From NCBI RefSeq assembly GCF_900088825.1, contig NZ_LT592170.1, positions 474,972 through 538,971 of the forward strand: DNA of 64,000 bases, read 5' to 3'. The DNA is from Thiomonas delicata. Lineage in GTDB: Bacteria > Pseudomonadota > Gammaproteobacteria > Burkholderiales > Burkholderiaceae_C. Each line of letters opens with the position of its first letter. Position 1 is the first letter of the stretch. Shown one piece after another: positions 31,180 to 40,191 of the stretch. Position numbers and translations under genes: made by a program. The notes below the pieces were generated by a model. That model made no database searches, was not told the DNA's origin, and was given only the letters and a program-made list of their open reading frames with translations.

Positions 31180-33309
31180 ATGGCGCCGACCCCAGGAACC
31201 AGCGCCCGCGACCAACTCACGTTCTTGCTGCAGCAGGCCGAGCCGCGTGCGGCCCGGCCCGAGCGCCATCTCTGGCTCATCGCGCTGGTGCAATGGCTGC
31301 GCGCCGGCCCGCAGCCTGTGCTCGACGGCGGGCCGGCGCCCGCGCTGCAGCCGGGCTTGCCGGCGGCGGTCTGGCGCCTGCAGGCCGTGCTCGATGCGCT
31401 GGACGCCGATCCCGGCCGGCGCCGCGCGGTGGCCGCTGTTCTGCAGCGCTTCGTGCTGGACAACGACGCCACCTCGCTGCTGGCCGATTTCGGCTTCACC
31501 TCGCGTCCCGCGTTCTGGTCCGAGTTCGCCGAACGGCTGCGCACCAAGATCATGCCCGCCACGCCGGACACCGGCGACCTGGCTTCCTTGTTCGGGCTTT
31601 TGTTCAACAGCGCGGACGATGCCGACTGGCTGATGGCCCTGCCCGATGCGCAGCTGGCGCGCGTCGTGGCCTTGTTCACGACGCCCGCCGTGCCGGTCGA
31701 AGCGGACGACGTGGCCGGTGCGGCGCCGCCCGTGGACGACATCGCGGCGCACTGGCGCGCCGAGATCGCCGAGGCCATCACCTTCAGTGTCAGCCACGTG
31801 CGCTCGGCCGCCTTCTCGCCGCTCCTGCGCCGGCGCATGCGCGCCACCGGCGACGTCGTGCAGGACGTGGTCACGCCTTTTCGCCAGCTCGCCAGCGCCT
31901 GGGAAGCGACGCAGCGGCACCTGCACCCCGGCGAGCGCACCGCGGGCGCGGCGGATGAAGTCACGCCGCTGACCCAGGAGCTCACGTATTTCCGCGCCCT
32001 GCTGGACGCCTGCATGCAAGCCGTGCGCACCGTGCCCGAGCATCTGGAAGACAACGGCGTGTCGGTGAGCATCGTGTTCGACGCCTGGCAGCTCGAAAGG
32101 CGCATCGCGCGCATCGAAATCCTGCTCGATTGCCTGGTCGGACGCGAGAACGGCCGCGAGCATTTGCGCATGCTGGCGGATTTCGCACGCATCGTGCAGG
32201 GGCGGCGCAGCATCGTCGCCCTGGTGGCGCGCAACACCTCGCTGCTGTCGCGCAAGATCGCCGAGCGCCACGCCGAAACCGGCGAGCACTACATCACCCA
32301 CACCGGGCGCGAGTACGCCGGCATGCTGTGGGCGGCGGCTGGCGGCGGCGCCGTGATGGGCCTCACCACATGGTTCAAGATCGGCATCATCGGCCTGCAC
32401 ATGCCGTCCATGCTCACAGGCCTGTGGGTCGGGCTCAACTATGCCGCCACCTTCGTGCTCATCGCCCTGCTGCACTGGACCATCGCCACCAAGCAGCCGG
32501 CGATGACCGCGCCGGCCATGGCCGACAAGCTCGCCGACCTGTCCGACCGCCGAGCCGCGCAGGCCTTCGTCGACGAGGTGGCCGCCCTCACCCGCTCGCA
32601 GGCCGCGGGCGTGTTCGGCAACGTCGCCCTGGTGTTTCCGGCCGCGCTCGCCTTGGGCCTGGCCGCGCAATGGCTGTTCGGCGCGCCGCTGCTCGACGCC
32701 GCGCACGCCCGCGCCGAACTCGCCTCGCTGTCCCTGCTCGGGCCGACGCCCTTGTTCGCCGTGTTCACCGGCGTGCTGCTGTTCGCCTCCAGCGTGGTGG
32801 CCGGGTGGACCGAGAATGCCTTCGTGCTGCACCGGCTCGACAGCGCCCTGCGCTGGAATCCGCGCATTCGCGCCGTGCTCGGCGCCGAACGCGCGGCGCG
32901 CTGGGCCATCTGGTGGCGCGCCAACATCAGCAGCATGGCGGGCAATATCTCGCTGGGCTTCCTGTTCGGCCTCGTGCCTGAACTGCTCGCCGGCTTCGGT
33001 CTCGGCTTGCAGGTGCGGCACGTCACGCTGTCCACCGGGCTGATGGGGGCCGCGACGGCCACCCTGGGCTGGGGCGTGCTGCACGAGAGCGCGTTCTGGT
33101 GGGCCGTTCCCGGCGTGATCGCCAATGGCCTGCTCAACGTGGTGACGAGTTTCTATCTCGCTTTCCGCCTGGCTCTGCGCGCACGCGGCATCGGCCTGCA
33201 GGACCGCAGGCTGTTGCGCACGGCGCTGCGCAGCCGCCTGCGACGCAACCTGCTGAGCTTCGTCTGGCCGCCGCGTGCCGCGGCGGCGCAAACCGGGGAC
33301 GCGCCCTGA
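31180..33309 (+). CDS. gcr: Gcr / SpecificRecomb-family membrane protein
   Basis: 709-residue protein of the family annotated as site-specific recombinase Gcr. The first about 370 residues are helical and soluble-looking, with HLHPGERTAGAADEVTPLTQEL and EHLRMLADFARIVQGRRSIVALVARN as conserved patches. Residues about 380-700 contain six or more membrane segments (for example AGMLWAAAGGGAVMGLTTWF, SMLTGLWVGLNYAATFVLIALL). No tyrosine- or serine-recombinase catalytic motif is visible, so the name is doubtful and an inner-membrane role is more likely. Its stop overlaps the mltA start by one base. Confidence 0.8.
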   Translation: MAPTPGTSARDQLTFLLQQAEPRAARPERHLWLIALVQWLRAGPQPVLDGGPAPALQPGLPAAVWRLQAVLDALDADPGRRRAVAAVLQRFVLDNDATSLLADFGFTSRPAFWSEFAERLRTKIMPATPDTGDLASLFGLLFNSADDADWLMALPDAQLARVVALFTTPAVPVEADDVAGAAPPVDDIAAHWRAEIAEAITFSVSHVRSAAFSPLLRRRMRATGDVVQDVVTPFRQLASAWEATQRHLHPGERTAGAADEVTPLTQELTYFRALLDACMQAVRTVPEHLEDNGVSVSIVFDAWQLERRIARIEILLDCLVGRENGREHLRMLADFARIVQGRRSIVALVARNTSLLSRKIAERHAETGEHYITHTGREYAGMLWAAAGGGAVMGLTTWFKIGIIGLHMPSMLTGLWVGLNYAATFVLIALLHWTIATKQPAMTAPAMADKLADLSDRRAAQAFVDEVAALTRSQAAGVFGNVALVFPAALALGLAAQWLFGAPLLDAAHARAELASLSLLGPTPLFAVFTGVLLFASSVVAGWTENAFVLHRLDSALRWNPRIRAVLGAERAARWAIWWRANISSMAGNISLGFLFGLVPELLAGFGLGLQVRHVTLSTGLMGAATATLGWGVLHESAFWWAVPGVIANGLLNVVTSFYLAFRLALRARGIGLQDRRLLRTALRSRLRRNLLSFVWPPRAAAAQTGDAP

Positions 33310-34541
33310 TGGACGCCCGCCCGGCGCCGCCCGCCCGCCCCGCACGGCGACGTGCGCCACGGCCGGCCTTGTTGCTGGCGCTGCTGCTGGCGGCGTGCGC
33401 GGCGCCGCCCGTGCCGCCGCCCATGCCGCCCAAGCCGCCGCAGTCCGCGCCACCCGCACCGCCGCCGGCCGTGCCCGGGGCCACGGCGGCGCTGACCGGG
33501 GCCGGCCTGAATCTGCAACCCGCACGTTTCGCCGATCTGCCAGGCTGGGCGGCGGACGATTTTTCCGGCGTCTGGTCCGCATGGCAACGCGACTGCAGCG
33601 CCGGCCTGCCCCAGCTCGCCGCCGCCTGCGCGGCCTCCGGCGCCGTCGCGCCCAACGACGCGGCGGCCCAGCGCGCCTTTTTCGAGCAGTGGTTCCAGCC
33701 CTGGCAGGCCACGGCGAGCACCGGCGCCGAGACCGGGCTCGTCACCGGCTACTACGAGCCCGTGCTGCACGGCTCGCGCACGCGCGCGTGGCCCTACGTG
33801 GTGCCGGTGTACGGCCTGCCTGCCGATCTGGTGGACCGCCCCGGCGCCGACGACGGGGTCACGCGCGGCCGCGTGGTATGGCGCGACGGGCGCAAGGACG
33901 TGCTGCCCTACTGGAGCCGCGCCCAGATCAGCGCCGACCCGCAGGCCCAGGCCGTGCTCGACCGCAACGTGGTGGTGTGGCTCGACAGCGCGGTGGAGGC
34001 CCTCTTCCTGCAGGTGCAGGGCTCGGGGCTGGTGCAGTTGCCGGACGGCGAGACCCTGCGCCTGAGCTATGCCGGCGACAACGGCTGGCCTTACAAATCC
34101 GTGGGCCGCTGGCTGCTCGACCAGGGCGAGCTGCGCGGCACGGTGACCATGCAGATCATCCGCGCCTGGGCGCGCATGCATCCCGAGCGCGTGCAGCAAA
34201 TGCTCGACGCCAACCCGCGCGTGGTGTTCTTCCGCGCCGCCGTGCTGGACCACCCCGAACGCGGCCCCACCGGCGCCATGGGCGTGCCGCTGACCCCGTT
34301 GCGCAGCGTGGCCGTGGACAAGCGCCAGCTCGCCCTCGGCACTCCGCTATGGCTGAGCACCACCGTTGCCGGCCAGCCCTTCGCCCATCTGGTGTTCGCC
34401 CAGGACGTGGGCGGCGCCATCACCGGCAGCCTGCGCGCCGACCTGTTCTTCGGCACCGGGGAAGCCGCCGGGGATGCGGCCGGGCGCATGCAGTCGCCGG
34501 GGCGCATGTGGGTGCTGCTGCCGCGGGGCTCGAGTCGCTGA
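33309..34541 (+). CDS. mltA: membrane-bound lytic murein transglycosylase A
   Basis: Outer-membrane lipoprotein that cleaves glycan strands to 1,6-anhydro products, 410 residues. The signal peptide ends in a lipobox LLAAC (Cys30). A Pro/Ala-rich linker follows to about 65. The MltA barrel domain includes GLVTGYYEPVLHGSRTRAWPYVVP and LDSAVEALFLQVQGSGLVQL, then the 3D domain with GAMGVPLTPLRSVAVD and LVFAQDVGGAITGSLRADLFFGTG, which contains the catalytic Asp. It is the last gene of the apaG-gcr-mltA run and faces the sigma-54 regulator. Confidence 0.95.
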   Translation: MDARPAPPARPARRRAPRPALLLALLLAACAAPPVPPPMPPKPPQSAPPAPPPAVPGATAALTGAGLNLQPARFADLPGWAADDFSGVWSAWQRDCSAGLPQLAAACAASGAVAPNDAAAQRAFFEQWFQPWQATASTGAETGLVTGYYEPVLHGSRTRAWPYVVPVYGLPADLVDRPGADDGVTRGRVVWRDGRKDVLPYWSRAQISADPQAQAVLDRNVVVWLDSAVEALFLQVQGSGLVQLPDGETLRLSYAGDNGWPYKSVGRWLLDQGELRGTVTMQIIRAWARMHPERVQQMLDANPRVVFFRAAVLDHPERGPTGAMGVPLTPLRSVAVDKRQLALGTPLWLSTTVAGQPFAHLVFAQDVGGAITGSLRADLFFGTGEAAGDAAGRMQSPGRMWVLLPRGSSR

Positions 34542-34634
34542 GGGCCGGCTCACGCGGGGTGAAAGCGTGCCGGGATGGGATGCGCGGCAAGGCCCATTGC
34601 GTCAACGGCTCAGGGACGCGGTGCGCGTTTCGGG

Positions 34635-36713
34635 TCAACGAGGCTTCCGGTTCGGCAAGACATGCCGGTAGAGCGTGCTGCGATGCACGCCAAGCAGCCG
34701 CGCGGCCTGGCTGATATTCCCGCTGCACGAGGAAATCGCGGCTTGGATGGCCGATTCCGTCAGGGCGCGCAGCGCCATCGGCGGCGGCGCATCCCCAGCG
34801 GCATCATGCCTGGCGCCGCTGGCGCGCGGCGCCGCCGCGGCGGTCGATGGCGTTGCGTGCCGGCTGTGCCAATCGCGCCGAATGGCCTCGGGGAGATCGG
34901 CGAGTTCGATGCAACTCCCCGGCTCGGCCAAGGCGAGGAGGGTCTGCGTCGTCGCGATGAGCTGCCGCCAGTTGCCCGGCCAGGCGTAAGCCAACAGCGC
35001 ATCCCGAGCTTGCGGGCTGAGCCGGAGACGGCGAGACGGCAACATCGATTGCAGGAGTTCCTCGACGCGGATCCTGGCATCGGACTGTTCGCGCAGGGCC
35101 GGCAATGCGGCCGTGAAATGCTGCAGGCGGTAATACAAGTCTGTTCGGAAACTGCCCTGGGCGGCCATGTTCTGGAGGTCGCAATGGGTTGCGCACATCA
35201 ACACGAAATCCACGGGTTGCTGACGCCCCCCGCCGAGCGCCTTGACTTCATGGTCCTGCAAAACCCGCAGCAGCCGGGCCTGCATCGGCAAAGGCATGTC
35301 ACCGATTTCATCCAGGAATAAGACGCCGCCATGGGCTTGCCGGATGAGCCCCGGCTGACCCTTGCGCCGGGCGCCGGTGAAAGCGCCTTCCTCGTAGCCG
35401 AAGAGCTCGGCCTCGATCAGGCCTTCCGGGACGGCGGCGCAATTGACCGGGACGAAAGGCCCCTGGCGGCGCTGGCTGGCCTGGTGAACCCGCCTTGCAA
35501 AAACCTCCTTTCCGGTGCCCGATTCCCCGAGGATGAGAACCGGGATCCCGCAATCCAGAACGCGTCTCGCGCGCTCGACCAGCGCGTCCCGTTGCGCGTC
35601 CCAGATGATGGGCGGTTCGGAAACCGCCGCCGGGTGTTTCTGCGGCAACCGTTCTTCGGCCGCGGTCGATACGCCGTCTGGCCGTCGGCTTTTGCCGCCG
35701 ACCCAGCCGGAAGCCCAGGAAGCCGAACGCCCCGGACGCGCCAGCCAGGGCTGCAAGCACAACTCGAACCGGTCGCGGTCGGTGCTCGGCAGGGAGCAGA
35801 AGAGGTCGTCGACGAATCGGCCGCGCAACTGTTCGAACGTCATGCCCAAAACGCGCATGGCTGCACGGTTGGCACCGACGATGGTTTCGTTGCGGATCCA
35901 CAGCAAGGCCTCGCGGTGCGAGCCGAGCAACGCCGGGTCGCGGGCAAAACGCAGGAGTTCGGTCTGCGCGGGTCTGTTGTCCAGCGCCATGCGGTATTCG
36001 ATCATCTGCGCCGCCATGCGGACCAGGCCGACGGTCTGGGACTGAATGCAGCGGGGATCGCCCGAAACGTCCAGCACCCCCAGCACCTGCCCGTCCGCGC
36101 CCAGCAGCGGCGCGGCCGTACAGCCCAGGATGCCGTTTTGCTCCATGTAATGCTGGGGGCCGAGGACCGTGACGGGGGAGCTTTCCGTCAAGGCCGTGCC
36201 GATCGCGTTGGTCCCTCGGCGCCGTTCGGACCAATCGACGCCGGGCATCAGGGCCACGCGCTGGGCTTTGTTCATGAAGACGTCCGAGCCCGTGGCGTCG
36301 AGAATCATGCCTTGCGGATCGGCCAGCAACACGACGACGCGCGAGGGCGACAGAGCCTCGGCCAAGGCTTCCAATTCGGGCAGGGCGTGGCGGCGAAGCC
36401 GTCCCTGCGCCTCGCGCCGGCTGAACAACTCGTCCTGCGGCAAAGGCTCGGGGGACTCGCTCGGCCTCGCTGGCAGGGCCGAGCATCGCCGCCACGAACG
36501 CGCGATCCACTCCGGCACGAGTCCTTCAGGATCGTGGCCTTCCTCGAAAAAGCGCTGGCGCGCCAAGTGCAATGCGGTCGAAGCCGGGGCGATCCCCGTG
36601 CTGTCCATGCGTTTGGCCTGGGGCACATCCGTCTCCTGGGTCGGCGCGCCACGCATGAATATGCGGGCTGTCCGTTTTGTTGTGCGCGAAGTGTCGCACC
36701 CTGGATGGTTCAT
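34635..36713 (-). CDS. AcoR-type sigma-54-dependent transcriptional activator
   Basis: 692-residue enhancer-binding protein. A GAF-type sensory region (about 95-260) carries [20 protein letters not shown] and [23 protein letters not shown]-like part is about 270-340. The AAA+ domain has Walker A GESGTGKE (about 393), the sigma-54 contact loop GAFTGA (about 443) and Walker [13 protein letters not shown] Fis-type helix-turn-helix ends the protein ([20 protein letters not shown]). Started at 36713 it has an AGGTGA close upstream; starts at 36656 or 36608 are also possible. It is divergent from an acetaldehyde dehydrogenase, its likely target. Confidence 0.93.
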   Translation of the reverse strand: MNHPGCDTSRTTKRTARIFMRGAPTQETDVPQAKRMDSTGIAPASTALHLARQRFFEEGHDPEGLVPEWIARSWRRCSALPARPSESPEPLPQDELFSRREAQGRLRRHALPELEALAEALSPSRVVVLLADPQGMILDATGSDVFMNKAQRVALMPGVDWSERRRGTNAIGTALTESSPVTVLGPQHYMEQNGILGCTAAPLLGADGQVLGVLDVSGDPRCIQSQTVGLVRMAAQMIEYRMALDNRPAQTELLRFARDPALLGSHREALLWIRNETIVGANRAAMRVLGMTFEQLRGRFVDDLFCSLPSTDRDRFELCLQPWLARPGRSASWASGWVGGKSRRPDGVSTAAEERLPQKHPAAVSEPPIIWDAQRDALVERARRVLDCGIPVLILGESGTGKEVFARRVHQASQRRQGPFVPVNCAAVPEGLIEAELFGYEEGAFTGARRKGQPGLIRQAHGGVLFLDEIGDMPLPMQARLLRVLQDHEVKALGGGRQQPVDFVLMCATHCDLQNMAAQGSFRTDLYYRLQHFTAALPALREQSDARIRVEELLQSMLPSRRLRLSPQARDALLAYAWPGNWRQLIATTQTLLALAEPGSCIELADLPEAIRRDWHSRHATPSTAAAAPRASGARHDAAGDAPPPMALRALTESAIQAAISSCSGNISQAARLLGVHRSTLYRHVLPNRKPR

Positions 36714-36718
36714 GTCAC

Positions 36719-36748
36719 CTGTCGCAAGACGCGACAGTCCGCTGTCGC
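36719..36748. promoter_or_regulatory. candidate activator-binding sites (CTGTCGC repeats)
   Basis: A perfect inverted repeat CTGTCGC-N5-GCGACAG occupies 36719-36737, and a third CTGTCGC half-site follows at 36742-36748. A degenerate relative (GTGCGCGA-N4-TCGCAC) lies at 36683-36700, inside the putative start of the regulator gene. The repeats lie about 90-120 bp upstream of the -24/-12 element, the normal distance for a sigma-54 enhancer. The TGTCGC/GCGACA dyad fits operators of AcoR-type activators. Confidence 0.65.
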
Positions 36749-36838
36749 GGATGAAGTCACAAGGGGCGGGGGAAAGACTCGGGGTAAAGCCGGATCGGGC
36801 GGCCTAACGTCTTGTCGTGCAAAGAAAAAATTTGTCCC

Positions 36839-36853
36839 TGGCGGCAGGACTGC
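36839..36853 (+). promoter_or_regulatory. candidate sigma-54 (-24/-12) promoter
   Basis: TGGCGGCAGGACTGC keeps the invariant GG-N10-GC spacing of RpoN promoters and lies 90 bp before the aldehyde dehydrogenase start, downstream of the CTGTCGC repeats. A second, poorer candidate starts at 36857 (AGGCACG, then CTGA at the -12 position, lacking the final C). The adjacent gene encodes a sigma-54 activator with a GAFTGA loop, which supports the assignment. Confidence 0.55.
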
Positions 36854-36942
36854 GTCAGGCACGTTTCCTGATAGGGAAGAAGGTGCTGCATGCGCAGTTC
36901 AATCGCAGTTCGGTCCCTTCCCCACACATTCAGGAGATCTCC

Positions 36943-38463
36943 ATGGACATGCTTGAGCCCGGCAAGTTTGGCACCGCCGTCGCCTTCAAAAAGCGTTATG
37001 GCAACTACATCGGCGGCGAATGGGTTGCGCCTGCCGGCGGTCAATACTTCGAGAACATTTCGCCTGTCACGGGCAAGCCTTTTTGCGAGGTTCCGCGCTC
37101 GACGGCGGCCGACATCGACCGCGCGCTCGATGCGGCGCACAAGGCCAAGGGCGCCTGGGGCCGCACATCGCCCACGGATCGCGCGAACATCCTGAACAAG
37201 ATCGCGGATCGCATGGAAGCCAACCTGCCCATGCTCGCGGCCGCGGAAACCTGGGACAACGGCAAACCCATCCGCGAAACCACGCTGGCCGACCTTCCGC
37301 TGGCCATCGACCACTTCCGCTATTTCGCCTCGTGCGTGCGCGCGCAGGAAGGCGGCATCAGCGAGATCGACCATGAGACCTACGCCTACCACTACCACGA
37401 GCCGATCGGCGTCGTCGGGCAGATCATTCCCTGGAATTTCCCGATCCTGATGGCCGTCTGGAAACTGGCGCCGGCGCTGGCGGCGGGCAACTGCGTCGTG
37501 CTCAAGCCCGCCGAGCAAACGCCGGTTTCCATTCTGGTGCTGGTGGAATTGGTGGGCGACTTGCTGCCGGCGGGCGTGCTGAACGTGGTCAACGGCTTCG
37601 GCCTGGAAGCGGGCAAGCCGCTGGCGTCGAGCAGCCGCATCGGCAAGATCGCCTTCACCGGAGAAACCACCACCGGCCGGCTGATCTCGCAGTACGCAAG
37701 CCAGAATCTGATCCCCGTCACGCTGGAACTCGGCGGCAAGTCGCCGAACATCTTCTTCGCCGACGTGATGGACAAGGACGACGGCTACTTCGACAAGGCG
37801 CTCGAAGGCTTTGCGATGTTCGCGCTCAACCAGGGCGAGGTCTGCACCTGCCCTTCCCGCGCGCTGGTCCAGGAATCGATCTACGAGCGTTTCATCGAGC
37901 GGGCGATCAAGCGCGTGGCCGCCATCAAGCAGGGCAGCCCGCTGGAAATGGAAACCATGATCGGCGCGCAGGCGTCGAGCGAGCAGTTGGAGAAAATCCT
38001 GTCCTACCTCGACATCGGCAAGCAGGAGGGAGCCCAGGTCCTGATCGGAGGCGAGCGCAACAAGCTGCCGGGTGAACTGGAAGGCGGGTATTACGTCAAG
38101 CCCACGGTTTTCAAAGGGCACAACAAGATGCGCATTTTCCAGGAGGAGATCTTCGGCCCGGTGCTGTCCGTGACGACCTTCAAGGACGAAGAGGACGCGC
38201 TGGCGATCGCCAATGACACGCTGTACGGCCTGGGCGCCGGGGTCTGGACCCGCGACACGAACCGGGCCTTCCGTATGGGCCGCGGGATACAGGCGGGTCG
38301 TGTCTGGACGAATTGCTACCACCTCTATCCGGCGCACGCCGCATTCGGCGGCTACAAGCAATCGGGCATCGGGCGCGAAAACCACAAGATGATGCTCGAC
38401 CATTACCAGCAAACCAAGAATCTGCTGGTGAGTTACAGCGAAAGCAAGCTGGGCTTCTTCTGA
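36943..38463 (+). CDS. NAD-dependent acetaldehyde dehydrogenase (ExaC/AcoD type)
   Basis: 506-residue cytosolic aldehyde dehydrogenase that oxidises acetaldehyde or similar short aldehydes to acids. It begins [27 protein letters not shown], set by a GGAG site. NAD-binding and catalytic marks are [38 protein letters not shown] (Glu262) and [11 protein letters not shown] (nucleophile Cys301, a second Cys at 303), as in ExaC/AcoD. The N-terminal [10 protein letters not shown] and C-terminal YSESKLGFF are typical of that subgroup. It sits downstream of a sigma-54 promoter and its activator and is followed by a DUF779 gene. Confidence 0.92.
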   Translation: MDMLEPGKFGTAVAFKKRYGNYIGGEWVAPAGGQYFENISPVTGKPFCEVPRSTAADIDRALDAAHKAKGAWGRTSPTDRANILNKIADRMEANLPMLAAAETWDNGKPIRETTLADLPLAIDHFRYFASCVRAQEGGISEIDHETYAYHYHEPIGVVGQIIPWNFPILMAVWKLAPALAAGNCVVLKPAEQTPVSILVLVELVGDLLPAGVLNVVNGFGLEAGKPLASSSRIGKIAFTGETTTGRLISQYASQNLIPVTLELGGKSPNIFFADVMDKDDGYFDKALEGFAMFALNQGEVCTCPSRALVQESIYERFIERAIKRVAAIKQGSPLEMETMIGAQASSEQLEKILSYLDIGKQEGAQVLIGGERNKLPGELEGGYYVKPTVFKGHNKMRIFQEEIFGPVLSVTTFKDEEDALAIANDTLYGLGAGVWTRDTNRAFRMGRGIQAGRVWTNCYHLYPAHAAFGGYKQSGIGRENHKMMLDHYQQTKNLLVSYSESKLGFF

Positions 38464-38497
38464 CGGCGGACCCGGATCCCATGCCTGTGCATGCGGG

Positions 38498-38529
38498 CGC
38501 GGGATTCCCGGATGAACCGGGATCCCGCG
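38498..38529 (+). terminator. stem-loop between aldehyde dehydrogenase and DUF779 genes
   Basis: CGCGGGATTCCCGG (38498-38511) pairs with CCGGGATCCCGCG (38517-38529), with a single bulged T and a 5-nt loop. There is no T-run. It covers an upstream Met codon of the DUF779 frame (38512), which argues that translation starts further downstream at 38563. It may reduce read-through or stabilise the upstream message. Confidence 0.5.
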
Positions 38530-38562
38530 CGCATGAACCCCCCTCAAGCGAGCACATTCAAG

Positions 38563-38976
38563 ATGGACACGACCCCCGAATCAGGCGCAGGCAACGTCGA
38601 GCCGCGGACGGTTGAGCAAGTCACGGCAACGCCGGCCGCGCTCGAACTCATCGACAAGCTGAAGACGGCGCATGGCGACCTCATGTTTCATCAGTCGGGC
38701 GGTTGCTGCGATGGCAGCGCGCCGATGTGCTTTGCCGCCGGCGAGTTTGTGCTCGGCGACGCGGATCGACTGCTCGGCCATATCGGCGGCATGCCGTTCT
38801 ACATCGGGCAAGCCCAGTATGCGTACTGGAAGCATACGCAGCTCATCATCGACGTCGTGCCGGGGCGAGGCGGAATGTTTTCGCTCGAGGGATCGACGGG
38901 CTTTCGGTTTCTGACGCGCTCAAGACTGTTTGACGACGCGGAGTGGAGCATTCTGGAGCAGGACGGGCGTGTCTGA
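38563..38976 (+). CDS. DUF779 protein, partner of acetaldehyde dehydrogenase
   Basis: 137-residue protein from MDTTPESG; earlier in-frame Met codons (38512, 38533) would run through a stem-loop and exceed the family length. The core is highly conserved: VTATPAALELIDKLKTAHG, LMFHQSGGCCDGSAPMCF, FYIGQAQYAYWKHTQLIIDV and FSLEGSTGFRFLTRSRLF. The three Cys in GGCCDGSAPMC and the nearby His suggest a metal or redox site. DUF779 genes regularly follow ExaC/AcoD-type dehydrogenases, so a role in that enzyme's activity or in aldehyde handling is likely, but none is proven as far as I know. Confidence 0.85.
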   Translation: MDTTPESGAGNVEPRTVEQVTATPAALELIDKLKTAHGDLMFHQSGGCCDGSAPMCFAAGEFVLGDADRLLGHIGGMPFYIGQAQYAYWKHTQLIIDVVPGRGGMFSLEGSTGFRFLTRSRLFDDAEWSILEQDGRV

Positions 38977-39148
38977 GACGGATTAGGGGCCGCGGCGCAG
39001 AGGCTTGCGTTTTCAATCCCGCCCAGGCCCGTGGGATCGGCGCCACACCGATTCAAGGCTTGTTGAAACAGGTCACATCCGGGCGGGCGTCGATCTGGTG
39101 TAATCGGGAACCACGCTGTTCCATTTCGACACCTTAGAGAGCGCCACG

Positions 39149-39802
39149 ATGCAAACACGTCTGCCCACCCGCCCCGCAGTCCGCAGCGCCAGGCGTCATC
39201 CGGGCGGCCTGCGCCTGGCGGCATGGCTCGGCACGGGGCTGGCCACGTTGCTGCTCGGGGCTTGCGGAAGCACCGTGTCGCTCAACGGGCCGCCGCCGAT
39301 CGTCAATATTCCGATGTCGCCGCAGGTCCAGCCCTCGCCGCCGCCCGCCGCCCCGCAACCCGCGCCGAGCGCGCCGCCGCCTGAGGTGTTCGCCCAGCCG
39401 CTGCAACCCACGCCGGGCATCGCGGTGCAGCCGCTGGGGCCGGAGTCGGCCCCGCTGCCGTCGACTTCGCAGCCCTTGCCCGCGGCCAGCGCGCCGGCTG
39501 CTCCGCCGGCCAGTTCGGCCTCGCCACCGGCCGCGCAAACCCTCATGCCGCCATCGGGCCCGCTTCCCGCCAACGCGGTGCGCTACGTCTGCAATGACGG
39601 CACGTCCTTCGTCGCCACCTTCGGCGACGTGAGCGTGACGCTGTCCACCGCCCTGGGCGTCGTCAAGCTGGAACAAACCGTCGCGGCGGACGGCGCGCGC
39701 TACAAGAACGGCGACCTGCAGGTGTGGTTCAAGGGCCGCCAGGCCACCATCAACAACCTCACACCGGCCGGCAACACGACGTTGTGCGTGGAGCAGCGCT
39801 AG
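39149..39802 (+). CDS. MliC-like lipoprotein with Pro-rich linker
   Basis: 217-residue predicted lipoprotein. The signal peptide ends in lipobox LLLGAC (Cys39). Residues about 48-140 form a Pro/Ala/Ser-rich spacer. The C-terminal domain (about 143-217: VRYVCNDGTSFVATFGDVSVTL, then GARYKNGDLQVWFKGRQATI and a final TLCVEQR) matches the MliC/PliC lysozyme-inhibitor fold, with the two Cys in disulfide positions and the SGARY-like and KG segments in place. An inhibitor of host or predator lysozyme is the family function. The TAG stop is supplied by the left terminal repeat of a MITE-like element. Confidence 0.8.
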   Translation: MQTRLPTRPAVRSARRHPGGLRLAAWLGTGLATLLLGACGSTVSLNGPPPIVNIPMSPQVQPSPPPAAPQPAPSAPPPEVFAQPLQPTPGIAVQPLGPESAPLPSTSQPLPAASAPAAPPASSASPPAAQTLMPPSGPLPANAVRYVCNDGTSFVATFGDVSVTLSTALGVVKLEQTVAADGARYKNGDLQVWFKGRQATINNLTPAGNTTLCVEQR

Positions 39803-39972
39803 GGCCTGTTCACGCCCCGTCTGGGGGCAACCCTTTGGGCCGGGGGTTTGGGCGGCGCACTGCGACGTTGCAGTCCGCTTGTGGTGCAACACACCACGGC
39901 GCGGCCTGCGCCTCGCACTGCATCCGCCCAAACCCCCGGCGCGGATGCAGACAGAGCGTGAACAGGCCCTAG
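39799..39972. mobile_element. MITE-like inverted-repeat element, about 174 bp
   Basis: The ends are a perfect 17-bp inverted repeat: CTAGGGCCTGTTCACGC at 39799-39815 and its complement at 39956-39972. Inside is a second perfect 17-bp inverted repeat: GCCGGGGGTTTGGGCGG at 39839-39855 and its complement at 39924-39940. The element encodes no protein. CTAG at both borders could be a 4-bp target duplication of the YTAR kind made by IS5-group transposases; because CTAG is itself palindromic, the exact ends are ambiguous. It overlaps the last codon and stop of the MliC-like gene, so its transcript would also fold into a strong hairpin that could end transcription. Confidence 0.7.
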
Positions 39973-40191
39973 GTCTTCGGCGGCAAGCCCCGGCAAGGAA
40001 ACACCGGGACCAGTTGGCAAATCCCCGGCGCTCGCACTAGCATCGGCCTTGCTGACGATCAGCCCGCGCCCACAAGGCGCGGAGGCGGTTCGGGGCGCAA
40101 CACGCCTCAGGACCAGACGCACAAACCCCGCAGCCTCGCTGCACCCGGTGGGCCGCATACCCGCATGGCCGCCGATCTGGAGACACGCGCC

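Noticed and set aside
30814-33582. 922-codon minus-strand open frame
   Set aside because: Antisense to apaG and gcr, with shadow-like Arg/Gln/His-rich composition and no motif.
36857-36871. Second -24/-12-like element (AGGCACG then CTGA)
   Set aside because: The -12 GC is not preserved, so the element at 36839 is preferred.
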